Positions 45,401 to 53,800 of a DNA stretch of 64,000 nucleotides are shown in pieces (position 1 is the stretch's first letter; every line of letters starts with the position of its first letter). Origin of the DNA: Pseudoalteromonas viridis (GTDB taxonomy: Bacteria; Pseudomonadota; Gammaproteobacteria; Enterobacterales; Alteromonadaceae); contig NZ_CP072426.1 in the NCBI RefSeq assembly GCF_017742995.1, positions 744,001 through 808,000 of the forward strand, read 5' to 3'. The notes under the pieces were generated by a model, which was not told the origin of the DNA, did not search any database, and worked only from the letters and a program-made list of their open reading frames with translations. A program made the position numbers and the translations under genes.

Positions 45401-45816
45401 TCTTCCTGTTTGCCGGGCTCTGATGAGACCTGGCCACTGCGATATACCGGCTCGCCCAGCACATTATACAAAGACAAGGGCTCCTTTTTGCCCAGGATCC
45501 GATACTCCCCCAGAAAGTCAGACAAAGAAGCGCGCGAAATATCTGATCCCATCACGCCGTTGGCCAACACCGGGTATTGTGCTAAGTCTTTAAGCAGTAC
45601 CAGCCGGGTGCGTAAAAACTGGCCAAGGTTACTGACCCCCAATCGCGCTTCGGTCTGACGCACTTCGGTTTGTACCTGCCGAATGGCGGTATCGGCATGA
45701 TTGCTGAGCATCACCAGGCTCAAAGACACTGACAATATCAGGCTACACAACAAAAACGCGTAGAATGCCTTGTCGGAGCTCATTTTAAATAGCGACTTCA
45801 CTGCATTATTCTTCAT
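42493..45816 (-). CDS. Hybrid histidine kinase with periplasmic sensor, PAS, LOV-like domain and two receivers
   Basis: A 1107-aa protein: TM about 17-38, periplasmic sensor about 40-258, TM about 259-282, PAS/PAC about 300-425, LOV-type PAS about 440-555, HisKA (His in SMSHEIRTPMNG, about 600), HATPase, two receivers (VVDDNQTNRT...LLDMQMP; LAEDNQVNQ...LMDCQMPEMDG). The LOV-like domain has GTNCKFLQG with photoactive-type Cys479 and NYTKDGKPFWN. The expected Gln on the last strand (FIGVQ) appears as Ile (YVGIIQD). Its ATG overlaps the stop of the binding-protein gene (TAATG), so they are coupled. It could be a blue-light and ligand sensor; flavin binding is not proven. Confidence 0.9.
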   Translation of the reverse strand: MKNNAVKSLFKMSSDKAFYAFLLCSLILSVSLSLVMLSNHADTAIRQVQTEVRQTEARLGVSNLGQFLRTRLVLLKDLAQYPVLANGVMGSDISRASLSDFLGEYRILGKKEPLSLYNVLGEPVYRSGQVSSEPGKQEEWLELLLDGRLPHAVILQQNEQVFSFVIAVPIEYNGFTEGVLVAEFDTDLANLLALDLSNQALAVELSGQWVDYSNAAPGAEYVVLHNTQMPGTDIHVSLMISQSTIDDSVFDFIVELGQAIFIGLSLSFLLLLFFGRQLLLNPFKRLQTSEQMIKKSEERFKLAIAGSHDGIWDWDIESGDVFYSPRYRELLGYSPNDLTGFADRFEVLEQHLHPKDRSATFAALQDHLNGKGGFDVEFRLRTKQNDYRYFRSKGLALRDETGKAIRMSGSLTDITDQKMYQEALSQAKEHNDLLAYAIESCDVGIIISDAKVQGLPLTFINSAFTKITGYGDEVLGTNCKFLQGEDTVPEVVTNMVEAIKHRQAHRTVILNYTKDGKPFWNNLHIAPVSNDQGELVAYVGIIQDISEEIAQERALAEAKSQAEQASRAKSEFLASMSHEIRTPMNGVLGMLNLLLSNELDEQQTHRVKLAMSSANSLLNLINDILDFSKVDAGKLELEMLDFDLRGMFEDFAESAALQAQCKGLELVLDTLDIEQSMAKGDPSRIRQILANLVGNAIKFTEQGEVIIQGKLTEQEDNLLRLECAITDTGIGIPKAKSAALFDSFSQVDSSTTRKYGGTGLGLAIVRKLCQLMGGDVSVQSTEGEGSTFTFTVLLEKSAQSKQILPDLDMSQLELLVVDDNQTNRTVLGQQLRHWGAQVFESSSGIAALAECEKRYHDGQRKMFDIALLDMQMPNMDGAQLGKTIKEDKRFGGIKLIMMTSIGHQGDASYFADLGFSGYFPKPATTEDLFNALSVVADDGEALANAKPLVTTHYLKSMKDPHQDTKKVKWSPKPRILLAEDNQVNQIVTVSMLQKLDIESVDVVNDGNEALRNLREYQHSEGYSLVLMDCQMPEMDGFHATKAIRKGQAGKSNMDITIVALTANAMVGDEKKCLEAGMNDYLSKPVSIEALLSCLKKYLEHEQILVEE

Positions 45817-47033
45817 TAGTTATTTAGCACCTTGATACTACCGTCAGCGTTATAGCTGGCCATACAAATGTCTTCCAGACCCAGCGCCTCATGGGCATCT
45901 GGCTGCAACTCTGACCAGGGAGAGAACGGCTTCTCGTACACTTTCAGCAAGCCCTGAACTGGCTGTTTGAGGTCTTCAAGCGCAGCACGCAATGCGGCTC
46001 TGTCTTGTTTTACATCACCGCTTAAAACGACTTGATCGAGCGCGCCAAGCAGGACCCGCCCTAAATCATAGCCGTGAATAAACCCGGCCGGAGACTGGAT
46101 AAATCGGCCATCAATGACTTTGTCAGGATAAGTGCTTACCAAGCGCTGCCAAACCTGCGCGGCAAATTCGCTATGCGGCCGTTGCTGAAATGAGAAACAG
46201 CTTTGCAGAAAGTGTAAATCTATGCCCGCACGTAGTTCATCGGCCACCTGCTCAAAAAAGTGACCACCCGTTATGCCCCAGTGACTGATAATGGCTGGGC
46301 GCTGTGCTTCTGGTGTCTGCGCAACCGCTTTGACCAGTTGTTTGCCCTCCAGCGCATTACCGACAAAAATCACACAGTCGTGGCCGCTGCTGACAATCTC
46401 TCGCAGCATGATTTTGGTGGCGTTCATTTTCATGTTCCAGTTAAACCAGGTCACGGGGGCCTCGGGCTTGTCCAGTGCCCGGGTGATGGTTTGATAATTT
46501 GATTTACCCCAGGGGGTGCGCTCCAGCAACATGTGTGGCGAACGACACTGCTTTTGCCTGGCAAATTCCACCAGCCTCAATCCGGCTTTGGTGTCATCAA
46601 TGGAGAGTCTGAATACCCAGTTGTTGGCATCCGGGTAACGCGTTACGGGCCCACCCGCAGCCCAGGGCACTAAAAGCAAAATGCCTTGCTGGTTAATGAA
46701 TTCACGATGTTTGATATATGGCGGTGAGTGTAATCCACCGAGCATCAGTAACGCATTGTCGTCCTGCAAAAAGCGTCGCATGGTCAGTAAACTGCGATTA
46801 CTATTGCCCCTGTGGTCCTTTTCCAGCAATTGCAGCCTGAACCCCTGCACCTCAAAATTGCGCTCACTGAGCGCACTATTAAAGCCCATTTTCATGGCTT
46901 CAGCGGACGCTTTATGGCTGCTGTAATCCGAGTCGTGGTAAATATGCAGCACGGGCCGCTCTGGCGCATTTGCCAGTACACTGAAAGTCATAATACAAAG
47001 AAAAACAGCAAGCAGTGTCCGTTCCATATTCAT
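45816..47033 (-). CDS. Periplasmic solute-binding protein (type 1, Peripla_BP_6-like), kinase partner
   Basis: A 405-aa protein with a signal peptide (ERTLLAVFLCIMTFSVLANA) and a type-1 periplasmic fold (FINQQGILLLVPWAAGGPV; GYDLGRVLLGALDQVVL), as in branched-chain amino-acid binding proteins. There are no ABC permease genes nearby. The stop shares an A with the start of the hybrid kinase, so it most likely acts as a ligand-binding accessory for the kinase's periplasmic domain rather than in transport. The start may be Met3 (MERTLL). Confidence 0.82.
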   Translation of the reverse strand: MNMERTLLAVFLCIMTFSVLANAPERPVLHIYHDSDYSSHKASAEAMKMGFNSALSERNFEVQGFRLQLLEKDHRGNSNRSLLTMRRFLQDDNALLMLGGLHSPPYIKHREFINQQGILLLVPWAAGGPVTRYPDANNWVFRLSIDDTKAGLRLVEFARQKQCRSPHMLLERTPWGKSNYQTITRALDKPEAPVTWFNWNMKMNATKIMLREIVSSGHDCVIFVGNALEGKQLVKAVAQTPEAQRPAIISHWGITGGHFFEQVADELRAGIDLHFLQSCFSFQQRPHSEFAAQVWQRLVSTYPDKVIDGRFIQSPAGFIHGYDLGRVLLGALDQVVLSGDVKQDRAALRAALEDLKQPVQGLLKVYEKPFSPWSELQPDAHEALGLEDICMASYNADGSIKVLNN

Positions 47034-47111
47034 AAGCGCGTTAAGTAACTGATTATTTAAAGTTAGACTATTTCATAAAGTTTGCTTAGCGCAACACCTT
47101 GTTAATCTTTT

Positions 47112-48368
47112 TTAGTCAGGATAGTGATACACCTCGATAGGCTGACTGCGCCCGGTAAGCTCAACCATGGCAACCCGTTTGAGCTGTGTCAGCCGGGACT
47201 GGTGTACACTTTGTCCGCTTATCAGCAGCGGATAGTTTAACTCTTTGGTTTTGCTTTCAATGCGAGCTGCCACATTGACTGTATCGCCAATCACTGTGTA
47301 GTCCATACAACTGCTGCTACCCACATTACCCGCAATAGCATCACCACTGTGTATGCCAATGCCAATCGCGATACTCGGCAAGCCCTCTGCAACAAACTCC
47401 TGGTTGAGTGCCTCCAAGGCCTGAAGCATCTGACGGGCCGCTTCTATTGCGTTTTTAGCATTGTTTTCTTCTTCTTGAGGTGTTCCGAATACAGCCATGA
47501 TCGCATCACCGATAAATTTATCAATCATGCCCTGATGGATAAAAATAACGCTGCTCATACGCGAAAAGTAGCGGTTCAGCAATTGCGTGATCACTTCCGG
47601 GTCGTGCTGCTCACACAAACGGGTAAAGCCGCGGATATCCGCCATCAATACAGTAACATCACGCCTTTCGCCGCCAGGTTCAATATCAACCTCACCGCGC
47701 TCAACCGCTTTTACTAATTGCTCAGGCAAATAGCGCAACAGCCGCTCGCGATGGCGCAACTTGGTGTAGGTGCCGGTGATATAACTAGACAAAGACCAGG
47801 CTAAAAAGCCCGAGCAGATGATGATCACTTGCTCGTGGATCTCAATGGCTCTGGCTGTGTGACTATGCTCGAGCACTAAGGTCCCGGTCACCACGCAACA
47901 AAGTGTAGAATAGTAAATGATCAGCTTACCCTGGCGAAATGCACTCATAATATTAAACAGCAACAGAACACTTACCAGCATGAGTTCGAACTCAGTCTGG
48001 TGCAGGTCCTGCAAAAAGTGTTTAAACACATCCAGCGACTCAATTTCGACCGATACCACCAGAATAATGGTGTAATCGAATAAGATAGAGACATATTTGA
48101 GCCAGGGTTTGTAGCCTTCGGAGCGAGACCAGTGTGAGACTAGAGCGCACCAGCAAGTCACCACGGCGATGGTCGCCAAATCAACGACCACCAGCGTGGT
48201 ATCCCAGCCGATACTATATAAACCAATGGCCAGTTCAGTAAGGAATAAGGCCATCAGGCCAAAAAAGCGTAGCTTATTAACATGGCGCTCCATGTCCATT
48301 TCACGCCTTTGGTAACAGTCGGTCAGCAGGGTATCAAAACTGCTGTCTATGTCCTTTAACCATTTCAT
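47112..48368 (-). CDS. Class III adenylate/guanylate cyclase with membrane domain
   Basis: A 418-aa protein with an N-terminal block of about six membrane helices (residues 30-210). A class III cyclase catalytic domain follows: metal-binding Asp in VLMADIRGFTRL and in KFIGDAIMAVFG, and the transition-state segment YTVIGDTVNVAARIESKTK. It probably makes cAMP. It lies in the same direction as, and 78 bp upstream of, the binding-protein/kinase pair and 40 bp after the ATP-grasp gene, so it may be one operon. The link between cAMP and light/ligand sensing is inferred. Confidence 0.88.
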   Translation of the reverse strand: MKWLKDIDSSFDTLLTDCYQRREMDMERHVNKLRFFGLMALFLTELAIGLYSIGWDTTLVVVDLATIAVVTCWCALVSHWSRSEGYKPWLKYVSILFDYTIILVVSVEIESLDVFKHFLQDLHQTEFELMLVSVLLLFNIMSAFRQGKLIIYYSTLCCVVTGTLVLEHSHTARAIEIHEQVIIICSGFLAWSLSSYITGTYTKLRHRERLLRYLPEQLVKAVERGEVDIEPGGERRDVTVLMADIRGFTRLCEQHDPEVITQLLNRYFSRMSSVIFIHQGMIDKFIGDAIMAVFGTPQEEENNAKNAIEAARQMLQALEALNQEFVAEGLPSIAIGIGIHSGDAIAGNVGSSSCMDYTVIGDTVNVAARIESKTKELNYPLLISGQSVHQSRLTQLKRVAMVELTGRSQPIEVYHYPD

Positions 48369-48408
48369 TGTTGGATAACCAGATCACAGGGTTTCCAACA
48401 GTTTAGCC

Positions 48409-49245
48409 CTAAGTTGTTCGATTATTCAGCTTTTGTAGCATGTTTTTGTACATTCTGGTGACCGCCGCTGGTCCCAGCTCAGGATTATCTATGATCAGAT
48501 GATTAAACTTAGGGGAAGAGTTCAGCTCAATCAGATAAAAGCGGTCATCCTGACCCAGGATAATGTCAAAGCCAACAAACCCGATATTTGCCAGCTCAAA
48601 CACGGGCTTAACAAACTCAAACAGCGCCGTGAGCAAAGTCTCATCCTGCTCAAGTGTCGCGACTTCATTTTTCTCCCAATAGCGCACATTAAATGTCTGC
48701 GCCATACCCCTTTTATAGGCCAGCAAGGGTTCGCCAAAGCCACACACCAGACGATATTCAGCTTTGTTCTCAACATAGGCCTGCGCCAGCGCCAGATAGT
48801 CATAGTGCTTTGACTGACCGTTGAATATCTCACCAAAGGCAGCCACAAGCGAGGCTTTATCCTGACATAAGTGAACATTCACACCCAGTGCGCCGCTATT
48901 ACTTTTAATGACTACCGGATAGCCAAAAGTGTGCTCAACTGCCGCAACAATTTCATCCATGTTTTGGTACTGCAAATAGTGTTTGTACTCGTCTGGCACA
49001 TTGGGGTCGAGGAAAGAGAGCGTCTCGGGCATAGTCACAGCCTTATTAAACGCCTGATATGAATGCATTTTGTCACGGCATAAGCCGTAAATAGACTCAG
49101 AGTTAAAAGGGGTTTTATTAAGCTCAAAGTACTCAACACCATGGTTGAAATACACCCTGACCAAATTTTGTTCGCGGTCGATACATTCGTGTCTTAAGCT
49201 CAGTTGTTTACATGCCTCTACCAGGCAGGCGACCTGTCTTTCCAA
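48409..49245 (-). CDS. ATP-grasp family protein (RimK-like ligase)
   Basis: A 278-aa protein with ATP-grasp landmarks: YPVVIKSNSGALGVNVH (ATP/phosphate-binding Lys and loop), AQAYVENKAEYRLVCGF, and the metal-binding IGFVGFDIIL...FYLIELNSSPKFNH. Related RimK/CphA-like enzymes form amide bonds on peptides or amino acids. The N-terminal preATP-grasp part is short. Its substrate cannot be read, and its link to the signalling genes downstream is only positional. Confidence 0.78.
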   Translation of the reverse strand: MERQVACLVEACKQLSLRHECIDREQNLVRVYFNHGVEYFELNKTPFNSESIYGLCRDKMHSYQAFNKAVTMPETLSFLDPNVPDEYKHYLQYQNMDEIVAAVEHTFGYPVVIKSNSGALGVNVHLCQDKASLVAAFGEIFNGQSKHYDYLALAQAYVENKAEYRLVCGFGEPLLAYKRGMAQTFNVRYWEKNEVATLEQDETLLTALFEFVKPVFELANIGFVGFDIILGQDDRFYLIELNSSPKFNHLIIDNPELGPAAVTRMYKNMLQKLNNRTT

Positions 49246-49351
49246 TTTAACGCTCCGTTTTCAACAGCCTGATGCTGCCACTTTTCATGGCGGCAAGTAT
49301 CCCTGCGAATCACCCGTTTGGCAAGCCCGCAAAGTCAGTTTAATCCGGCAT

Positions 49352-49376
49352 AAAAAAAGGAGGCATGGCCTCCTTA
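49352..49376 (-). terminator. Terminator of the bacterioferritin operon
   Basis: AAGGAGGC-ATG-GCCTCCTT (49358-49376) forms an 8-bp stem. On the minus strand a T7 tract (complement of A at 49352-49358) follows. Confidence 0.9.
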
Positions 49377-49398
49377 AGGTTGTGCTTTAATCTAGTGT

Positions 49399-49884
49399 TT
49401 AAGTGGGATCGCCACCCGACATCTGGCTTTGAATATAATTTGGTAAGCCAATGAGTTTGATCAGTCCAATGTGCTGTTCAAGCCAGTAGATGTGGTCCAT
49501 TTCAGTGTCGTCAAGCAGCGCTTCGAGCATCTCGCGCGACACATAGTCCTGCTCTTCCTCACAGACCGCAATGACTTTCTTAAGATGATCTTTTACCGTG
49601 ATCTCTGCTGCCAGGTCATTTTCAAGCATTTCCTGAACGTTTTCTCCCACTTTGATGGGCGCTCTGGATGCTGTATCGGGCGTGCCCTCAAGGAACAAAA
49701 TGCGCTCGGTGATCCGCTTTGCGTGATCCAGCTCTTCTTCGTATTCGTGGGCCAGTTTATGGTGCAATCTGGACAGCCCCCAGTCTTCGTACATTTTAGA
49801 ATGGGCCAGATACTGGTCCATTGACGATAACTCCAGGGTCAGCTGCTTGTTGAGTAAATCGATTACTTTTTGAGAACCTTGCAT
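49399..49884 (-). CDS. bfr: Bacterioferritin subunit with ferroxidase centre, lacking haem Met52
   Basis: A 161-aa protein. The di-iron ligands are all present: E18, E51, H54, E94, E128 and H131 (E. coli E127/H130 shifted by one). The haem-ligand Met52 is Leu. It is therefore the catalytic iron-oxidising, non-haem type of a two-subunit bacterioferritin. It lies 3 bp downstream of the second bfr gene in one operon. The 24-mer shell would store iron as mineral in the cytoplasm. Confidence 0.95.
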   Translation of the reverse strand: MQGSQKVIDLLNKQLTLELSSMDQYLAHSKMYEDWGLSRLHHKLAHEYEEELDHAKRITERILFLEGTPDTASRAPIKVGENVQEMLENDLAAEITVKDHLKKVIAVCEEEQDYVSREMLEALLDDTEMDHIYWLEQHIGLIKLIGLPNYIQSQMSGGDPT

Positions 49885-49887
49885 GTC

Positions 49888-50358
49888 TTACTCCTCAATT
49901 TGCGATTGCAGATAGTTTTCTATGCCACAATTTTTGATGAGGAATTGCTGGGTTTCCAGCCAATCGACATAGTCTTCCTCATATTCCAGAATATCTTCGA
50001 GCAGTTCACGACTGACATAGTCCTGCTCTTTTTCACACAGCTCAATGGCACTGCGCAGTACCGGCAGTTGCTCTGTTTCAAATGCCATATCGCAGCTGAG
50101 CATTTCTTCGGTGTGCTCACCAATACGCAGTTTTTCGAGATGTTGCAAATTTGGCAAGCCTTCGAGGAATAAGATCCGTTCGATTAAGTCGTCGGCCTGC
50201 TTCATGTCTTTGATGGATTTTTTGTAGGCTTTCTCGTTGAGCTCTTCAATGCCCCAGTTTTTCCACATGCGTGCGTGCAAAAAATACTGGTTAATGGACG
50301 TCAGCTCGAGCGTTAAGACCTGATTTAATGCTGCTATTACTTGCTTGCTACCCTGCAT
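49888..50358 (-). CDS. bfr: Bacterioferritin subunit with haem Met52 but degenerate ferroxidase site
   Basis: A 156-aa protein that keeps E18, Met52 and E94 but has D51, Q54 and Val at the position of H130/131, so the di-iron centre is lost while haem binding is kept. It pairs with the neighbour, which shows the opposite pattern. Such complementary BfrA/BfrB pairs form mixed shells in other bacteria: haem-bearing subunits release iron, ferroxidase subunits load it. Confidence 0.95.
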   Translation of the reverse strand: MQGSKQVIAALNQVLTLELTSINQYFLHARMWKNWGIEELNEKAYKKSIKDMKQADDLIERILFLEGLPNLQHLEKLRIGEHTEEMLSCDMAFETEQLPVLRSAIELCEKEQDYVSRELLEDILEYEEDYVDWLETQQFLIKNCGIENYLQSQIEE

Positions 50359-50555
50359 AGGGCCCCCTCAATAAGGAATAGTTAGACGCCTTATAAACCT
50401 AGAACAAAATCGCAACTTAGCAAGACCGATTAAAACTAATAAATTTCTTAATATATTCTTTTAAAATAAATGACTTATAAACTTAGTAAGAACAATTTTC
50501 ATTGCGAATAACAGTCCTTATTCAGTTACTTCATTTTACTAAATTGCCAGTGTGA

Positions 50556-52178
50556 TCAGGTTAGCTTTTTAAGCGTTGCTATGCCCAAACGTTTTGCCAG
50601 ACGCACCAGGTTTGCCCTATCAACGGATAGTTCGCGCGCAGTGGCTGCCCAGTTGAGTTCATTGGCTTGTAATCGGGCCTTGATGAGATTTTTCTGAAAC
50701 GCTTCTGTGGCGGCCTTTAGGGTTTGCGCAGCGGGCACTGATGTCGCCTCGCTGCCTGGGCTTTCTTCCAGTACCTGCACGGCGCAGGCTTGCCACTGAA
50801 CGCCATGGATGATGTCAACCTCGACAATATCCTGCGCCCGGGCGGCATGTTTGGCCTTCAGCGCCGCCCGGCTGAGTACATGTTCCAGCTCGCGCACATT
50901 GCCCGGCCAGTCGTGTGCCTGCAATTGTTTTAAAAAAGGTGCCGACAGCACTAATTGACGCACTCCCAGCTTTTTACGTAATTGCTCAACAAAAAAGCCC
51001 GCCAGCGGCACAATGTCCTGAGCTCGGTCTCTCAGCGGCGGCACTTGCAACGGAAATACGCTCAGGCGATGGTACAAGTCGGCACGAAATCGACCCGCTT
51101 CAACCTCCTGACGTAAATCCCGATTGGTTGCAGCGACTATCCTGACATCAACATATTGCGGCTTGTCTGTGCCGACGGGCTGGATCTCGCCACTTTGCAG
51201 CGCTCGCAGTAACTTGCTTTGCATGCCCAGCGGCAGTTCACCAATTTCATCAAGAAACAGGGTGCCACCATGCGCCACCAGGAACTTACCTTCACGATGC
51301 CTGTCGGCACCGGTAAAAGCCCCTTTACGGTGGCCAAAAAACTCACTTTCGGCCAGGTGTTCGCTTAGCGACGCACAGTTGACCTGAACAAACGGACCCT
51401 GAGCGCGCGAGGAGTGTTCATGAATGCGCCGTGCCACCAGCTCTTTACCCGTACCGGTTTCACCCTGGATCAGCACGCTCAGCTCAGAATTAGCAACCAG
51501 ATCAATATCCTGCTTAAGCCGTTGCATCACCTCGCTGTTGCCTATCATGGTATAGCTCTGATGGCTGATCTCTCTGAGCATCGCCCTGCCATGCCGAGCT
51601 TGCTCAGACAATGCTGCCAGGTTCAGTGCGGTCGCAAAATGTGCTGCAACCAGAGACTGCAACATCACAAGCATGGGTAGCGCAACGTCTTCAAACGCGC
51701 TGGGCGTGAGGCTGTCAAAAGTGACCATACCAACCAGTTGCGCGTCCTGATATAGCGAAAAGCCCATGCAGGCGTGTACGGGTAATGTCCCGGCGGTGGC
51801 CAGCAACATACCGTCATACGGGTCTGGCAAAGTGCAATCTGCCGCAAATACCTGCGGCTGCTGAGCTCCAGCAATGGCCGCCAGCCTTGGGTGATCTTTT
51901 ATCACAAAACGCCGCCCCATCGCCTCTGGCGCAAGGCCCGAGCAGGCAAGCGGATAGGCAATCCCCTGTTCGCAGCGTAAAACCGCAATGGCGTCTGCCG
52001 TTACTACACTCTGAACTGCACGTACCAGGGCCTGAGTAAACGCGCCAATATCGCCTTCATTCACACGGGGAAGTTGCTGAGCCAGCTCAGTGCTGATACC
52101 GAGCAGGTGAGATAAGGTTCGCTGATCCAAGTCAATATGACCCATTAAAGTTTTAAAGACACCTTCAGCATATGTCAT
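50556..52178 (-). CDS. norR: NorR, nitric-oxide-sensing sigma-54 activator
   Basis: About 540 aa from ATG 52178 (MTYAEGVFKTLMGHIDL); a longer frame to 52250 adds a hydrophobic stretch with no support. It has a GAF domain (about 25-180) that in NorR holds non-haem iron for NO sensing. A AAA+ domain has Walker A GETGTGKE, the sigma-54-contacting GAFTGA and LFLDEIGELP, and a Fis-type HTH is at the C-terminus (WAATARELSVDRANLVRLAKRLG). It is divergent from the small membrane protein/NnrS/Hmp genes, its probable targets. Confidence 0.93.
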   Translation of the reverse strand: MTYAEGVFKTLMGHIDLDQRTLSHLLGISTELAQQLPRVNEGDIGAFTQALVRAVQSVVTADAIAVLRCEQGIAYPLACSGLAPEAMGRRFVIKDHPRLAAIAGAQQPQVFAADCTLPDPYDGMLLATAGTLPVHACMGFSLYQDAQLVGMVTFDSLTPSAFEDVALPMLVMLQSLVAAHFATALNLAALSEQARHGRAMLREISHQSYTMIGNSEVMQRLKQDIDLVANSELSVLIQGETGTGKELVARRIHEHSSRAQGPFVQVNCASLSEHLAESEFFGHRKGAFTGADRHREGKFLVAHGGTLFLDEIGELPLGMQSKLLRALQSGEIQPVGTDKPQYVDVRIVAATNRDLRQEVEAGRFRADLYHRLSVFPLQVPPLRDRAQDIVPLAGFFVEQLRKKLGVRQLVLSAPFLKQLQAHDWPGNVRELEHVLSRAALKAKHAARAQDIVEVDIIHGVQWQACAVQVLEESPGSEATSVPAAQTLKAATEAFQKNLIKARLQANELNWAATARELSVDRANLVRLAKRLGIATLKKLT

Positions 52179-52184
52179 TATGAC
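52174..52184. promoter_or_regulatory. Candidate NorR enhancer site GTCATTATGAC
   Basis: A perfect 5-1-5 palindrome of the GT-N7-AC form used by NorR, 53 bp upstream of the sigma-54 -24 element. It overlaps the chosen norR start codon. A second GT-N7-AC at 52266-52276 lies downstream of the likely transcription start and is weaker evidence. Confidence 0.6.
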
Positions 52185-52236
52185 TACATCAAGCAAGCAA
52201 CAAAACATAACCAGTTGTTTTATATAAAATAAAAGT

Positions 52237-52253
52237 TTGGCACAGTTCATGCC
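52237..52253 (+). promoter_or_regulatory. Sigma-54 (-24/-12) promoter for the NO-detoxification genes
   Basis: TGGCAC (52238-52243) and TGC (52250-52252) give GG and GC elements exactly 10 nt apart, matching TGGCAC-N5-TTGC except for one base. It lies 44 bp before the small membrane protein gene and faces away from norR, as expected for NorR activation. Confidence 0.87.
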
Positions 52254-52296
52254 CCTGTATCATCAGTTTGACTCACTGTGTTTTACAAGGGTAATT

Positions 52297-52521
52297 ATGA
52301 AACTTTATCGCCGTACGCTTCCTTTTGCCAACCAATGCCTGATCCTCAGCCTGATTGGCTTTATGCTGGCTATTTTGGCCAGTTATGCCTTTGACCATCA
52401 CCTGTCATTGTCGACACAAATAGCAGCCCACATCAGCACCATTATTTTTGCCACCCTGCTCAAGGTCAGCTATGTGGTGCGGTGTTTTTGCCAGTATAAC
52501 CTGGGCCTGGAGGTGCGCTGA
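52297..52521 (+). CDS. Small membrane protein upstream of nnrS
   Basis: 74 aa, starting MKLYRRTLPFANQCLILSLI; the frame also has an ATG at 52237, inside the promoter, which is rejected. AAGGG precedes the chosen ATG. It has two membrane helices with a Cys pair region (VVRCFCQYNLG). The stop overlaps the nnrS start (TGATG), so translation is coupled. Family not named; its context is NO stress. Confidence 0.8.
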   Translation: MKLYRRTLPFANQCLILSLIGFMLAILASYAFDHHLSLSTQIAAHISTIIFATLLKVSYVVRCFCQYNLGLEVR

Positions 52522-53738
52522 TGACCCTGTTAAACCTAGATGAACCCATGCCACGCACAGCCAAATGGTACCAGTTACAACATGCTCCGGTGTTGCTGCT
52601 GGCATTTCGTCCGCTGTTTTTACTTGGCAGCCTCTGGGCCTGCTGCGCAATGCTGGTGTGGTTTGCAATATTGAGCGGTTACCTGAGCTGGTCCGCCTCC
52701 TACCCGGCAACCCTTTGGCATGCACACGAGATGCTGTTTGGCTTTGCCAGCGCAATCGCCATTGGCTTTTTGTTGACTGCCGCCAAAAACTGGACCGGCG
52801 TGAGTACGCTAAACAGCTGGCCTTTGCTGGGGCTCTGCGTGCTCTGGGGCTGCGCCCGGGTCGCCGGAGTTTGGTCATCCCAGCCCTTATTGTGGCTAAT
52901 GGCTCTGCAAGGTGCATTCTGGCTCATTGCCATTGCGCATTTCACCTGGGTGGTGGTGCAGGTTAATAACAGCAAAAATTATCTCTTCGTCCCTGTACTG
53001 GCTCTGCTGGCAACCCTGAACATGGTGTTTCTCGTGGTGGTTGATCAGCAAGCCTTTGAGCTGGCTGGACTGCTCAGTCAAATGGCCGTACTCGGCTTTA
53101 CTTTGCTGATCAGCATACTCGGTGGCCGGGTTGTGCCCTTTTTTATCTCCCGAGGCCTGGGACTGGCACAGCAACAGCGTACTCCCCAACTCGATAAACT
53201 ACTGCTATTTGTTTCTGTTATGGGGGCAGCTGGCTTTTTTGCGCATCACTTTTTACAGCTTGCTGTTGTACCTGGCTATCTGTTGATCCTGGCCGGACTG
53301 TTACACCTGGTGCGTGCTGCTATGTGGTTTAATCGGCGGTTATTTTTAGTGCCTCTGCTGTGGTCGCTGTATCTGGCCTACCTGATGATGGCGCTTGGCC
53401 TGATTGGCTTTGGTTACGCCTACTTCAACACAAGCTTGCAGGCCAAAGATGCCCTGCACCTTATCACCATAGGTGGTATGGGCATGATGATCCTGGCGAT
53501 GATGGCTCGGGTTGCACTGGGCCATACTGCCCGTCCCTTAACCCCCCATCCACTGATGTCTGTGGCATTTTTGCTGGTTCTTACAAGCGCACTCATTCGC
53601 AGTCTGCTGCCCACATACATTGGCGCGCATCTGGCCTGGCAGCTCAGTGCCCTGATCTGGTCTGCCAGCTTTGCGCTGTTTGTCTTTATTTACGCCCCCA
53701 TGCTGGTCCGCAAGCGCCTCGATGGGCGTCGCGGTTAG
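52521..53738 (+). CDS. nnrS: NnrS family haem-copper membrane protein
   Basis: 405 aa with 12 membrane helices. Typical NnrS features: LLAFRPLFLLGSLWACC at the start, LWHAHEMLFGFASAIAIGFLLTA with conserved His residues, and ITIGGMGMMILAMMARVALGHTARP. NnrS proteins protect against nitric oxide stress. It is coupled to the upstream small gene and sits under the sigma-54 promoter. Confidence 0.93.
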   Translation: MTLLNLDEPMPRTAKWYQLQHAPVLLLAFRPLFLLGSLWACCAMLVWFAILSGYLSWSASYPATLWHAHEMLFGFASAIAIGFLLTAAKNWTGVSTLNSWPLLGLCVLWGCARVAGVWSSQPLLWLMALQGAFWLIAIAHFTWVVVQVNNSKNYLFVPVLALLATLNMVFLVVVDQQAFELAGLLSQMAVLGFTLLISILGGRVVPFFISRGLGLAQQQRTPQLDKLLLFVSVMGAAGFFAHHFLQLAVVPGYLLILAGLLHLVRAAMWFNRRLFLVPLLWSLYLAYLMMALGLIGFGYAYFNTSLQAKDALHLITIGGMGMMILAMMARVALGHTARPLTPHPLMSVAFLLVLTSALIRSLLPTYIGAHLAWQLSALIWSASFALFVFIYAPMLVRKRLDGRRG

Positions 53739-53800
53739 TTTTTTATAGTTTCGTGCATTTACTCCACTTCAACGAAAAGTGGACTTATTAGGAGTTTTTT

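Noticed and set aside
50400..50555. Regulatory RNA or Fur site between bacterioferritin and norR genes
   Set aside because: AT-rich, with no stable hairpin or convincing palindrome by eye.
52237..52296. Upstream ATG (52237) as start of the small NO-linked membrane protein
   Set aside because: It coincides with the sigma-54 promoter and would lie before the transcription start.
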